This document shows positions 32,866 to 44,182 of a stretch of DNA of 64,000 bases, in pieces; the stretch's first letter is position 1, and every line of letters starts with the position of its first letter. Under the pieces are notes generated by a model, which did no database searches, was not told the DNA's origin, and worked only from the letters and a program-made list of their open reading frames with translations. The position numbers and the translations under genes were made by a program. This DNA comes from Ilex aquifolium (lineage: Eukaryota > Streptophyta > Magnoliopsida > Aquifoliales > Aquifoliaceae): assembly GCA_951799425.1 (NCBI GenBank), contig OX637410.1, forward strand, positions 1,674,001 to 1,738,000, written 5' to 3'.

Positions 32866-34549
32866 AAAAACTTTGAGTTAATGTCTCCACACAATTTATT
32901 TCATGTATTTCTTCTTCTTCTCTAGGCCGTTTTGCACTTTTAAAAATATTTACTTCCAAAGTCATATTTCCAAATGAAAGTTTCATGACTCCATTCCTAC
33001 AATTAATCAATGCATTTGATGTAATTAGGAATGATCGACCTAAAATTAGAGGTATGTATTCAAATGCACATGCCTGACAACATGGTTCTGTGTCTATAAC
33101 AATAAAATCTGCTGGAAAATAGAATTGATCAACTTGGACAATAACATCTTCCACAACTCCGCGTGGAGTTTTTATTGATCAGTCTGCTAGTTGTAATTTA
33201 ATACTGGAAGGTTTTAACTCACTTAATCCTAATTGTGTATATACTGAATATGACATTAAATTACAACTGGATCCAAGATCTAGTAGGGCTTGTTTAATTC
33301 GAAAATTTTCAATGAGGCATGTAACTGTAGGACTACCCGGATCTTTGTACTTAAGAAGCGTATCATGCTGTATTATAGTATTAACTTGTTCAGTTAAAAA
33401 TGCTTTCTTTGGTACATTAGTTCTTCTTTTTATTGTGTAAAGATCTTTTAAAAATTTAGCATAAACCGGAACTCTTTTTATTGCATCCAACAAATGAATA
33501 TTAATCTTTACTTGTTTAAATAACTCGAGAATATCAGATTGATCTTTTTCGGATGAAACTTTCTTGACCCTTTGAGGAAAATGTAAAGGAATAGGACATG
33601 GATGATCTTTTTCACTTTGTACTTCTTCTTGCTTTTTGACTAAAGGTTCAAGTTCAAGTGGTTCGTTTACAGGAATTGATTTACGTATTTTCTTTGGAAT
33701 CTTGGGTTTAATAGTTTTATCAATTACCTTACCACTTCTTAGTGTTTTGATCACTTGTACTTGACTTGGCGAGGCTTCAAATGACACAAAATTAGCTTGA
33801 CTTTGACTTTGTGGAGGTTTAGGTTGAGATGTAAACTTTTCTTTCTCTGACGTACTTAAAGATTGGGTCAACTTAGCTAGATGACTCTTAATGTCTTCAA
33901 TACTCTGTGAAGTTTGAGCTTTAAAATCATTAAATGCCTGAGTTGTTTGAGTATTAAAATTCATTTGACTTTGAATGAATTGATTCATATTATCTTCCAG
34001 AGTTCTTTTTTGAGGAGGTTGATATGGTTGATATTGTTGTTGATTTTGTAGCAGTGGTGGACATTGTGTTTGATTTGTAGGTTGTGTATTTCTCCAACTA
34101 AAATTTGGATGATTTCTCCATCCTGGATTGTAAGTTTCAGAATATGGATTTAAATACGGTTTAGTATAAGTTGGAATAACATTTGATTGTTCAATTAAGA
34201 TTTCTTTAAAGGCAAGTATAGTTGGACATTCCCCAGTGGGATGTCCTGACAACGCACAAATTTCACATACTTGATCAGTAGAAGAAACAACAGATACTTG
34301 TTTAACTTTTTTCATTTCCAAGGCTTCTAGTTTTCGAGATAGATTAGCCATTTTAGCTCTTAAATCATCATCATCTTTCAAAATATATTTTCCTCTTTCA
34401 GATGTAGATGACTTATTTTCCACAATATTTGAAGAAGTCGAGTCCCACATATGGGAACTCTCTGAAATAATATCAAAAAATTGAAATGCTACTTCATGGT
34501 TTTTATTCATAAATTCTCCTTGAGCCATCATTTCAACAAATTGTCGCAT
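32813..34549 (-). pseudogene. B gag C-terminus and protease
   Basis: Frame 34549-33179 runs from the gag end (RQFVEMMAQGEF), a coiled stretch and an intact zinc knuckle CEICALSGHPTGEC. It continues straight through QPPQKRTLEDNMNQF (the CAA that is TAA in A1 and A2) to the protease start (LLDLGSSCNLMSYSVYTQLG). It ends at a TGA that looks like CGA to TGA. Frame 33154-32813 continues the protease (VDQFYFPADFIVIDTE, LILGRSFLITSNALINCRNG). A homopolymer shift near 32845 leads to RT. Confidence 0.88.
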
Positions 34550-35210
34550 TGCAGACGGAAGAGCATCATATAAAAATTCGACTAAAGTCCAGTTTTCACA
34601 TGCATGATGTAGACAAGCTTGGAGAAGATCCTTAAATCTTTCCCAGCATTGATAAAAAAGTTTCTTTTTCTTTTACAGCAAAATTCATTATTTGACGTCT
34701 TAATGCATTAGTACGATGCATAAGAAAAAACTTTTTAAAAAACTTAGTTTGTAAAGCTTGCCAACTTGTAATAGAATTTGCTCTTAAAGAGTTAAGCCAT
34801 AGTTTAGCTTTATCTTTCAATGAGAAAGGAAAAAGTTTTAATCCTACCATTTCAGAATTATCTTGCAAAGTTCCACAGACTTTTTCAAATTCTTTTATAT
34901 GAACATAAGGATTTTTAGTTTCTAAACCATGGAACTGTGGTAGTAACTATATTGTTCCTGACTTAATATTAATATTTGGAGCGTCTGTTGGAAAAGCAAA
35001 ATATGATGGGACATTAGTTCTTGTAGGATGTAGATATTCTTTTAATGGTTGGACATTTTGAACTACTTCTTGTTCTCTAGCTTCTTCATCCCTAGGTACA
35101 TTTTGAGCCATACTTAAGTCAAATGATTCTTGTGTAGATGTAGATGAAGAAGATGATGAAGACGAAGGAGATGACTGATTTACCGAACCTACTGATGAAT
35201 GAACAGACAT
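34550..35210 (-). pseudogene. B gag N-terminal part
   Basis: Starts MSVHSSVGSVNQSSPSSSSS, a Ser-rich head with eight consecutive Ser, then PLKEYLHPTRTNVPSYFAFP. A TAG at 34947-34949 replaces a conserved CAG (GTVQLLP in A2), and F has a stop at the same codon. Frame 34868-34632 continues the capsid (KLFPFSLKDKAKLWLNSL) and shifts near 34655. Confidence 0.85.
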
Positions 35211-35297
35211 AGACTATTAAAAACAAACAAACAAACTATAAACATACAATACAAATAAACAAATATTTATATATATTTTTTTTCAAATTACCATAAC

Positions 35298-35315
35298 TCC
35301 CCAGCAACGGCGCCA
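35298..35315 (-). other. B primer-binding site (tRNA-Asp type)
   Basis: Reverse complement TGGCGCCGTTGCTGGGGA, one mismatch from the tRNA-Asp complement, 6 bases inside the LTR edge at 35322. Confidence 0.9.
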
Positions 35316-35612
35316 AAAACTTGATTCGCACTATTTTGTGATCTGAATTATATTAATTATACACCCAAGTATAAGTGGTCGAATTGTAGCTTTCTCGGTT
35401 TTAAGTCCAAGTATCGATCCCACGAAGAGTTTGAGTAACTTAGAAAAAAATAAAAATAAAATAAAAAGAACATTAAAGTTGTTGTTTAAAGCAGTATAAC
35501 ATTTAATAGCTTGTGATGTGAGCTTAGATTGATAACTAGTTTAATTAAGTTAAATGCAGAGATGACAATAATATAAAAAATACCCTTCAGTTTAGAGGAT
35601 CTCATATGCTTT

Positions 35613-37604
35613 TGTAACACCCCGCATTTTCATTTAGATATGTATATAGATATATACTAAATAATAGTTGTAAAAATGTTGATATAGTATAACTCGAGGA
35701 AATAATATTTGAAATTTAATTTTAGTAGGTGAAAATATGAAATTTTATGTCCTAGAACTTGTACTAAATAGGTTTGAGGTAGAAATATGTGTTGGAGAGG
35801 TTTGTGATGGATTTGGTTAGTTTTGGAATGGATTGGAAATAGAAAACAAAAGAAATAGGCAAAACTGGGTAAATGGTATCGGTACTGAATGGTACCGGTA
35901 CTGAGTACCGGTACCCCCGATTCCAGAAGGTTTCTTGTACCGGTACTGGGTACCGGTACTGAATGGTACCGGTACTGGGTACCGGTACCATTTGTCTGAC
36001 GCCCGCCGAACAATAAAAATCGGGATTTTGGTGTTTTAAAACACCCTTTTTAGCCTCATTTGCCCCATTTCTTCGTCTCCCTCTCACCCTAACCCTCCTA
36101 GAAACCCTTAAAGAGAAAGAGAGAAAGATAAAACTCAAGATCAAAAGGAAAGCAAGAAGGTCTTGAAGCTTGGGTATTTGGCTAAAACTCTTGAGCATTG
36201 AGGTAGGGGATTTCTTCTCTTTCTCTTACATTGATGTTAGGGTTAATAAATATGTATGTTTTGATTCTTAATGATATGTATTTGCTATGGCTCCATTGTT
36301 TCTTGGTTCTTTTGAAATTGTTAACATGTTTTACACAAGTTAGGGTTGAATACCCATGAAATCTCTTTTTGGTTTGAAAAACCCTAGTTTTCAAGAGTGA
36401 TGGGTTTTCCTCTTGAACTCTTCCTTTATTCTTGATTTCAAAATCATAGTGTTTTGTGTTGAGTAATGAAATGATATTGTTGTGATCTCTTGCATTTTCT
36501 TTGTTGGTTATTGAAAATGTCACATGCTTAAATTGGGGATTTTTAAGATATTCTTGTAAATTGTGAAATTGGGTTTGGTATTGTATCTCTTATGAGTGTG
36601 GGATGACCATGGGTGGCCTTTGACGAGATATCGTAGAGTAGGTAGACGTGTTGCTTGCTCCGTGTGGGTTGGCATTTCTCTTACCACTCGTAGTGGGGTT
36701 AGTGCTTTGGTAAGACTAAACCGCTATTGCTCATGGGTGCCGTGTAAGAGGGTTAGTATACTAATGCCTGGGTTGGATACGTCACTGCCATTGGTGTGGC
36801 ATACGCCCTTCCTAAAGGATGGATATCTTTGATAAGATTTGTGTGGGTGTGTGTGGGTTAGATATTACTCAATGTGTCGATTCATGGGGTTTGCCTTACA
36901 TCATGTTTGAGATACATATACATATTGATGGATTGTTGTATTATTGTGGAAAATGGTTTCCTACAAGGACTTGTGGGAGTATGGGATTCCACAAGGTCTT
37001 GTGGGAAAATGGTTTATATTTTGGAAAATGGATATGTATTGGATCTGGGTTTCTGCTACTGTTTATGTAAATTACTGTTGCTACTTAAACTTGAGATCCA
37101 TTTTAAAATGTCCCTGTTTTACTTCAAAGATTATGTATGCTATTTGTAAAATGAGACCGGCCATTTTATATGTTTTTATAAACCTTGTTTGAGTTTGGGA
37201 AGATTGTGCTACAGAGCTTCGTGCTCATCCCCTACAATTAATATTTTTCAGATTTGGCTTTAGAGGAAGAGCTCGGTGTGAATGAGTCGGGCCTTGGGGA
37301 AGCTTCCTTGGAGGGGTACTTAGATCCCGAATGGGACAACTAGAGATATAGCTTCTTTTGTACTAGACTAGGTTATTCATTTTGAACCTTGTAAAGTCTA
37401 GTTTTCTTTTGTAATTCCGCTGCGCTACATTATTGGATTTTTGAGATGTAAATGCCATGGTTGGGCATATTCTTTTGGATAATGATGTAAATATTTTATG
37501 GATGATGAATGAAGTTTAATTTATTTATGGATGATATTTAGTGCTCTCATGATGTGAATGTTTTAGAATGTAATGCCGTCCAGGGTGGTATTTGGGGCGT
37601 TACA
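35613..37604 (+). repeat. Solo LTR, chromovirus-like, nested in the B LTR
   Basis: 1992 bp, TGTAACACCCCGC... to ...GGGGCGTTACA, flanked by the direct repeat GCTTT (35608-35612 and 37605-37609). TGT...ACA ends with GGGGCG before the terminus resemble the E LTR, so a chromovirus origin is inferred. A related LTR starts at 63912. It holds a GGTACCGGTACC palindrome cluster at 35877-35989. Frames such as 36596-37192 lack any recognisable domain. Confidence 0.92.
35877..35989. repeat. GGTACCGGTACC palindrome cluster
   Basis: About six copies of TACCGGTA-core palindromes (GGTACCGGTACC and one-base variants such as GGTACCGGTACT) within 113 bp, with the linker GATTCCAGAAGG. In LTR orientation it lies before the presumed transcribed part. 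Confidence 0.9.
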
Positions 37605-37689
37605 GCTTTATATCGGTTAAATACTGGAAATGCTACCTTACAACAATTAACTTCCATGTTACTGACAAGTCAACCGGTAGGTCTGATGT

Positions 37690-38337
37690 ATATAAATCAT
37701 CACACATCAACTTCTTAGGTTAGCTGGTGGTATTCATGACAATTGATTAATCCAAGCACATCAGAAGGACAAGCCATTTATGAGGAATATTTAAATTATT
37801 CAATTGATCTTTTGATAGTAAGTGCGTATATAATAAACCATAACACAACAACTTTTTAGGTTAGCTGGTGGTAATAATAAACCATAACTCAACAACTTCT
37901 TAGGTTAGCTGGTGGTATTAAGTCATAACACAACAACTTCTTCGGTTAGCTGGTGGTATTAAGTCATAACACAACAACTTCTTAGGTTAGCTGGTTATAG
38001 ATGTGTCAATTGACTAATTCGAGTGAACCAGAAGGACAAGTCATTCATGAGGAATACTTGAATTACTCAATAGGTCATCTCTGATATATATATATATATA
38101 CCAGTTAAACATCCTCAGCGTTTTGGTGGAGGACAAGCCATACCGGTAGGAACACCGTGGTTGTTAGACTGGCAATATAGTTATATATAATAATTAAACA
38201 ACCCTAATAACCCAGAAGGACAAGCCATTCATGAGGATCATTTAGGTTTGGTACCATGCATCAATAGAACATCCTCAGCGTTCCGGTGGAGGACAAGCCA
38301 TACCGGTAGGAACACCGTGGTTGTTTAACTGGCAGGA
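37690..38337 (+). repeat. Tandem repeats in the B LTR
   Basis: About five copies of a 35-45 bp unit containing AACAACTTCTTAGGTTAGCT (37690-37996). A roughly 70-bp block containing CATACCGGTAGGAACACCGT occurs twice (38107-38175, 38268-38337), with a TA-dinucleotide run near 38081-38100 before the first. CCGGTAGG is shared with the palindromes of other LTR families here. Confidence 0.85.
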
Positions 38338-39408
38338 TAATGATGCACTGATGACATAATTTCAGGCACAGCACCGAAACTACGTACATCACTATATCAT
38401 GCATGAAGTGTAGAGTACATATATAGATAAATATATGAATAAAACATCAGCATTTCCATAATCTAACCGATAATATACATATGTTCACCCTTCACCGAAG
38501 GGTATAAACGACTACTCACACCCCATCGCTACTGACAAGCAAGGAGTGCAGGTATTCGTCATTACAACTGAAATGAAAACACAAAATCTAAAACTTCTTT
38601 CACAAGGAACACTTGAAACACAACCACTTTTATTATAATCAAAACAACAAAGTGGCGGTAGTTCAACTATCCGAATAGAAAGAGTAAACAGAAATGTAGA
38701 AATACAGAGTATCGGTGTAGAACATATCAACTTTGACTCTCTCTTTTTCTTTCTTTCTTTCTCTCTTTGGAGCTCTCCCTTGGCTCTTGGATGGTCGGCT
38801 TCCTTGAAATGAAGAAGGGCACCCCTATTTATAGGAAAAAGGAAGCATGAAGTGGATGGATAAAGCCAAGCCACCAAGGCTGGCCGTCCAGACGCCAACA
38901 CCACCATCCGGACGGTGGTGTCTTGCAGTAGGGCCACGTGTTGCATGCTAGAGCTTCCATGTGTCGTGTTCTTGCTATTCCATGTATCGCTTTACACTTT
39001 GGTCCTTTGTTGTTTCCAGTTTTGCAAGTTTACCTCATATTCTCCGGTATTTCTGTATTAAACCCTGAAATTCAAACATAAAATATTTAAAACTTTAATT
39101 TATGCACAAACCCTAATTCATAATGTTTAATTGTTTTATCTTACAAAGTTGATTACTTAATCATTTTCAATTACACACTAGTTAGGGTTAATTAGTTACT
39201 CATAGTCAAAACAAGAACAAACACAATGTAAATAGACATGGTGATGAAATGAAGCATTAAACTTTTATTGATGCAAGAAGGGGTTAAAATACAAAAGCAA
39301 ATTCATTTCATACCCAAAATACAAAGCTTGGAAAGAAAATCCAAATGTAGACATGGAAATGCAAGAACATTAAGCTAGACTTGATTACAACTTGAACTAA
39401 ATGAGATT

Positions 39409-41917
39409 TGTGACGCCCCTAAAACTGGGTGTCCTTTATTAACTGTTGACCATCTGTCACCCGCGAAAATACCTGTGAATGCCGTATAATCCGACACCAC
39501 GGTACAACATCCCCAATACCGGGATCATAAACAACTCGGCGTTTGGACAGAGTCTCCCTTATATCAGTCACATGACCCATCCGATGTCCAATATACATTC
39601 ATTCATACTCAATTAAAGTCCTTTTATATCAATTAAAAAAAAGAACCCAAGACCCAAAGCCCTAGCAAAACATTTCAAAATTTTCAGTTTAGCTCCCCAC
39701 GTTCGAACGTGGATTGGCATTCGAACGTGGACTGCTCCCAGTACTTTGGTTCTTAGCAGAAAAGCTAAAAGTACTTCAAGATCCTCACGTTCGAACGTGA
39801 AAGTGGCGTTCGAACGAAGGTTGCTCCCAGTACTTTGGTTCTCTACAGAGATGTAAAAGTACTGCAAGCTCCTAACGTTCGAATGTGGAACTGGCGTTCG
39901 AACGCTAACTATGCCCAGTTTTGCTTGTTTCACCTGTTTTCAATTTCCAATCCATTCCATACTAACCCAACCCATGTATAATGAAGTTTTTCATATAAAA
40001 CATGGTCCACAAAAGTTCTATTACAATCATTTCCATATATTTACATACCAAAAATCAAATTTTACAAACGTTTTACAAAAAGTGATTTGAAAGCCACAAG
40101 TCGGCTTTCTTCATCTTTGAGGCCTCGAATGTGAGTCATCCACTGGTGTATAATCCGCACCTGAAATGTTTTCCCATAAAGGGTGAGTTACGCTCAATAG
40201 GGTATCTCCTAAATAGGCTACTCCCCAACCTAAGTGCATATGAAATGTTCACATGCAACATTTAACAAGCAACAACCATTCCAATAAAAAATATGCAATT
40301 TAATGTTGGAATTTTCATGCCATGCCATGAAATGAGATGAGACTCACTCATGCAACTCAACCCGAGCCTTCACTGGCTCCCATCACCCATGCAATGTCAT
40401 TAGTATAAAACCGGGCATTCCAAGCCCTTGTCATTGATGTTTCACATCCAACGACCTTTTTAAATTTATAAACCATGTGTCTTTGTTGGGTAGCGGGATT
40501 TTGGTGTCGCGCCACCGGTTCTACACACCGATACACTTTTTTGGACTTGCATCGTCGGAAGTGTATAAACCCATGCGACTCTGTTGAACCTTGGTCCAAC
40601 TATACCGAGTCCACTTGTCAACCACCAAGGATGGTGTTTGACCCAACAACATGCACACACCCACACTCATGTCAATGCCCACGAATGCGAAGTTTCCCGT
40701 GCAATATGCAATGTAATGAACAATTGCAAATATCAATCTCATGTCCAATATGCTATGGATGCCATATGGATCAATTCAACCACATGTCAACATATACCAT
40801 GGATAATTATATCCTAAACATATAACTTCCATAAATCATCACAATGCCAATATATCATAAGCACATATCAACATTTACATTTCCAATTGTAAATCACATC
40901 ATAAGCATATGATTGCAATTCACCACACCATCCAAGCATGTTATTCCAATTTCATCAAAACAACAAACCTCAATTATTCAAGGCATTTTATCAAACACTC
41001 ATACAAGGCACAAATTTATGCAAACACATAATATGCCCAAAATTTCACATTTCTCAAGAAATTACTTTAAGCAATTTCTACATACCCAATTCAAGATAGA
41101 ATTTATTCTACCCATTTCTTCAAAAATAATCGCAATAGGTAAGTGTCATATATCTCTAACTACCTACCCATTCCATATAAACACCCTAGGTTGGAAAATA
41201 AACCTAATTAGGGAGAAAACCCTATCTCTTGAAGCGTAAAGCAACTGTAGGAAACTCCAATAACACAACCCAAGCTCTTAGCCTTTGATTTCCCAAAATC
41301 CCATTTCTTGAACTTCGGTGAAATCCTTCCTTTTTGGTATAGTTGTGTAGCCCTCGTCGCGTAGATGAACTTTGACTCTTGGCCCGAGTCGATTCGACCA
41401 ACAGAACTCTGTAGATCGTAGAGAGAAGTTTGAATCTTGAATTTTCTCCTCTCTTCCCTCTCTTCTCTTCCAACGTGTTCAGTTGAGTGTGAATGGGGAG
41501 AAAATCTGATTTTCTCCCCTATTTATACTCTTTAAATTCTTGATCTACAACGCGCCACACGTCCCCCTTTCTCAGGTTCGTTTTTGCCCCGAAACGATCA
41601 AATTTCACCCCGGTTCAAGTTTAAAATATTTTTCTATGAACTTTATTTACATTATTTTCCAACTTTAGAAATTTTATCCCAAAATCCGTTTTTGTGTCAC
41701 CCGAGGCCCGATCTCCTTATAAAACGCAAAAACAATCTGTCTATCTCGGAATTCCATGAAAATTGACTGGATAACTAGATTTCACGAGACAAAACCAATG
41801 GTGAGAATCGTTTCTTCATCCGAGTTCCAGAAAAATTCAGGTTTTCAACCCGTATCAAAATGACAAATTACCGTTTTACCATTTTTCATAAAAGTTCGAA
41901 TTTACCCGGGTTTTACA
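39409..41917 (-). repeat. Solo LTR, chromovirus-like, nested in the C 3' LTR
   Basis: 2509 bp with TGT...ACA ends (plus-strand view TGTGACGCCCC to GGGTTTTACA), flanked by AGATT at 39404-39408 and 41918-41922. TATAAATA on the minus strand at 41520-41527 gives the orientation. The end sequence GGGGCGTCACA (minus strand) resembles the E LTR end. No internal region or coding domain is present. It carries the TTCGAA palindrome module at 39700-39904. Confidence 0.92.
39700..39904. repeat. Paired CGTTCGAACG module, three tandem units of about 87 bp
   Basis: Three pairs of the palindrome (spacers TGGATTGG, TGAAAGTGG, TGGAACTGG), separated by a linker containing GCTCCCAGTACTTTGGTTCT and AAAAGTACTGCAAGCTCC. 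The same pair-plus-linker design is at 9601-9902 inside Athila-like A2, and in reverse at 59030-59206 in F, although this is a different LTR family. Confidence 0.9.
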
Positions 41918-42378
41918 AGATTAAAGTGTAAGATATAAAGATTACAAGTAGAATAAAGCTTACTACAATGAAAATGGTGAAGGAAATGCAAAAACCCAAC
42001 TTTCTCTCTCTACAACTTCATCTTCTTTCATGGAACTTCTCTATCTAAAGCTTGTGTAAACTGAATAATGGTGAAAGACTTGGTAAATTTCATCCATCCC
42101 CCTTTCTTGTTCTATGAGAACTGAGTTCCAATGAGTGGGAAGAGATTGTATACTTCAACAAGCAAGGACAAGTCAAACATGCACCTCCCATGCTTCACCA
42201 ACCATCCCTCTTCTCTCTCATACCTCTCCCATGCTTTTCTCTTCCAAAATTAGACTTTAAGGTGTAAGAGACCGTCATGGTGTGTCAAATACATCAGGGT
42301 TTGGTTGGGATGACAAGAGGTGGGGCCCCGAAGTAGGTGGAGTCGTGTTTGCAGGCTTCTAGCATTTCAGGCCAAAAG

Positions 42379-42545
42379 CTACCGGTAGAACGTCAAAAAC
42401 CTACGAGTAGCTTTTTTCCAGTAAGCAATTTCTACCGGTAGGTTTGTGGCAGGGGTTACAGTGGAAGAATTTCAGTGCACTTTTCCTACAGGTAGGTTTT
42501 GGAACTTCTATCGCTAGGTTTCTACTGACTTCTACCTATAGGTTT
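42379..42545. repeat. CTACCGGTAG palindromes in C 3' LTR
   Basis: Two perfect copies and several decayed ones (CTACGAGTAG, CTACAGGTAG, CTACCTATAG) spaced 30-60 bases apart. The C 5' LTR has the matching set at 47745-47912. Confidence 0.85.
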
Positions 42546-42789
42546 CTGCTGTTTTGGAATATTCTTGGTCTCTAGATGTCTCGAGCCACCGTTAAGCCTT
42601 TCCTTATTCTCCATTGCCTTTAAGCACTTGATGGGAGGCTTAATTCAGGCCCTCACCTGCTCTTTACCTACAATCACACGAATCTCCATTAAATGTGAGT
42701 TTAAAAGCATTTCTCCCAGCTTTTGCCACAAAAGCAAGCATAAATGGGTGCAAAAGAGATACATGATATGCAATATTCTATGGTCATCA

Positions 42790-42805
42790 CACCCCCGAAC
42801 TTGAT
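42790..42805 (-). other. C polypurine tract
   Basis: Minus strand ATCAAGTTCGGGGGTG, directly before the LTR start TGATGACC. Confidence 0.82.
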
Positions 42806-42994
42806 TTTTTGCTAGTCCCTAACAAATTTTATTTCCAAACCATATTGCATAAAAAATAAACAATCCATTCATGTAAGACAATTCACCAAGCAACAAAATA
42901 CTCAAATCAAAATGCAATTAAGTAGATGAACTTGGGAAAAAATGAAACAAATCAAATGTGGTTCTTTCGCGTCCTACTTAGACAACAAATACTT

Positions 42995-44132
42995 CTAAAC
43001 AGAGTGATCAGTGTAGACTACAATAGGCGAACCAATGATGTATAACCTAAATTTGTCTAATGCAAACACTACGGCTAGCAACTCTTTTTTAGTGGTAGTG
43101 TAATTCATTTGTGCTTCATTTAGAGTCTTGCTAGCATAGTATATTACATATGACTTTTTGTTGTCCCTTTGACCTAGCACTGCGCCGATCGCGTAATCAC
43201 TCACGTTACACATGAGCTTAAATGGTAGTTCCCACTTGGATGGTCACATGATTGGAGGTGAAAGTGAGCATGTTTTCCAGTTTCTTAAAAGATGCCTCAC
43301 AATCATCCGACCACACAAAGGGAGCATCCTTTGCTAGTAAATTAGTCAAGGGTCTTGCTAATGCACTAAAATCTTTTATAAATCTATGATAAAAAATCGC
43401 ATGGCCAATAAAAGACTTGATATCCTTGACGACCTTTGGAGTGGGGAGGTTGGAAATTGCTTCCACCTTGGATTTGTCTACTTCAATCCCCTTTGCGGAC
43501 ACGATGTGCCCAAGCACAATCCCTTGGGTCACCATGAAGTGACACTTCTCCCAATTTAGCACCAAGTTCTTCTCTTCACATCTTTCTAGCACTCTCTCCA
43601 AATTTTCCAAACAACCCTTGAATGAGTCCCCAAACACTAAAAAATCATCCATGAACACTTCCATAATTTTTTCCACCATATCGCTAAAAATTTTCATCAT
43701 ACATCTCTGAAAAATTCCTAGGGAATTGCACAACCCAAATGGCTTTCGGCGATAGGCAAAGGTATCGAAAGGGCATGTGAATGTGGTATTCTCTTGGTCC
43801 TCCAAAGCAATCTTTATTTGGTTGTAGCCGAAGTAGCCATCCAAAAAGTAATAAAAAAGATGTCCGGCTACTCTCTCCAACACTTGGTCAAAGAATGGCA
43901 AGGGGAAGTAATCCTTTCTTCTGCATGAGTTGAGCTTCTAATAGTCGATACAAACTCTCCAACCGGTGACCTCCTTAGCCAGAATCAGCTCATTCTCCTC
44001 ATTTGATACCACAGTGACTCCCGACTTCTTTGGTACTACTTGAGTGGGACTGACCCATTTACTGTCGGTAATTACAAAGATAATGCCCACACCAAGTAGT
44101 TTGAGCACTTCATCTCTCACCATGTCCTCCAT
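42995..44132 (-). pseudogene. C reverse transcriptase and truncated RNase H
   Basis: Frames 44132-43938 ([29 protein letters not shown]), 43901-43218 (LDGYFGYNQIKIALED, KPFGLCNSLGIFQRCM, FMDDFLVFG) and 43213-42995 (CNVSDYAIGAVLGQR, TTKKELLAV, ending VVYTDHSV). RNase H stops right after TDH, and the remaining 200 bp to the polypurine tract are non-coding. The C-terminal half of RNase H and all of integrase are deleted. NAPATFQ is changed to NSLGIFQ in RT. Confidence 0.88.
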
Positions 44133-44182
44133 GATAGGATTTAACCTCCTTTGTGGTTGTCGGGATGGTTTGGAGTCTTCCT

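Larger units (their letters stand above)
29480..39177 (-). mobile_element. Diverged Athila-like element B, 3' end deleted
   Basis: Minus-strand element with 5' LTR (35322 to about 39177, split by a solo LTR), tRNA-Asp primer site, gag, protease, RT, RNase H and integrase. Past the integrase only the internal polypurine tract and the conserved box remain before the junction at 29479/29480. ORF2, ORF3 and the 3' LTR are absent. Coding parts are recognisably the same family as A and F but much more diverged and A/T-rich, with several frameshifts. It is older than A2 or F. Confidence 0.85.
35322..39177 (-). repeat. B 5' LTR, interrupted by a solo LTR
   Basis: Minus strand ends GCGAATCA at 35322 by the primer site. 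The other edge is put near 39177, where sequence related to the C LTR begins (plus or minus 20 bp). About 1.86 kb after removing 35613-37604 and its duplication. TATAAATA on the minus strand at 38826-38833. It contains short tandem repeats at 37690-37996 and a duplicated block at 38107-38175 and 38268-38337. Confidence 0.78.
39178..42789 (-). repeat. C 3' LTR, interrupted by a solo LTR and truncated
   Basis: Minus strand starts TGATGACCATAGAATATTGC at 42789 beside a polypurine tract. Sequence matches the C 5' LTR (46515-48159) but stops near 39178, about 600 bp short of the expected end, where B begins. The 5' LTR lacks about 70 bp present here near 39252-39320. ACCGGT-core palindromes at 42379-42545. 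Confidence 0.85.

Noticed and set aside
36596..37192. Overlapping frames of 78-91 codons
   Set aside because: They fall inside the solo LTR at 35613-37604 and show no conserved domain.
38512..38946. 144-codon minus-strand frame
   Set aside because: It covers the TATA and leader part of the B LTR; no domain, and the composition is that of the LTR.
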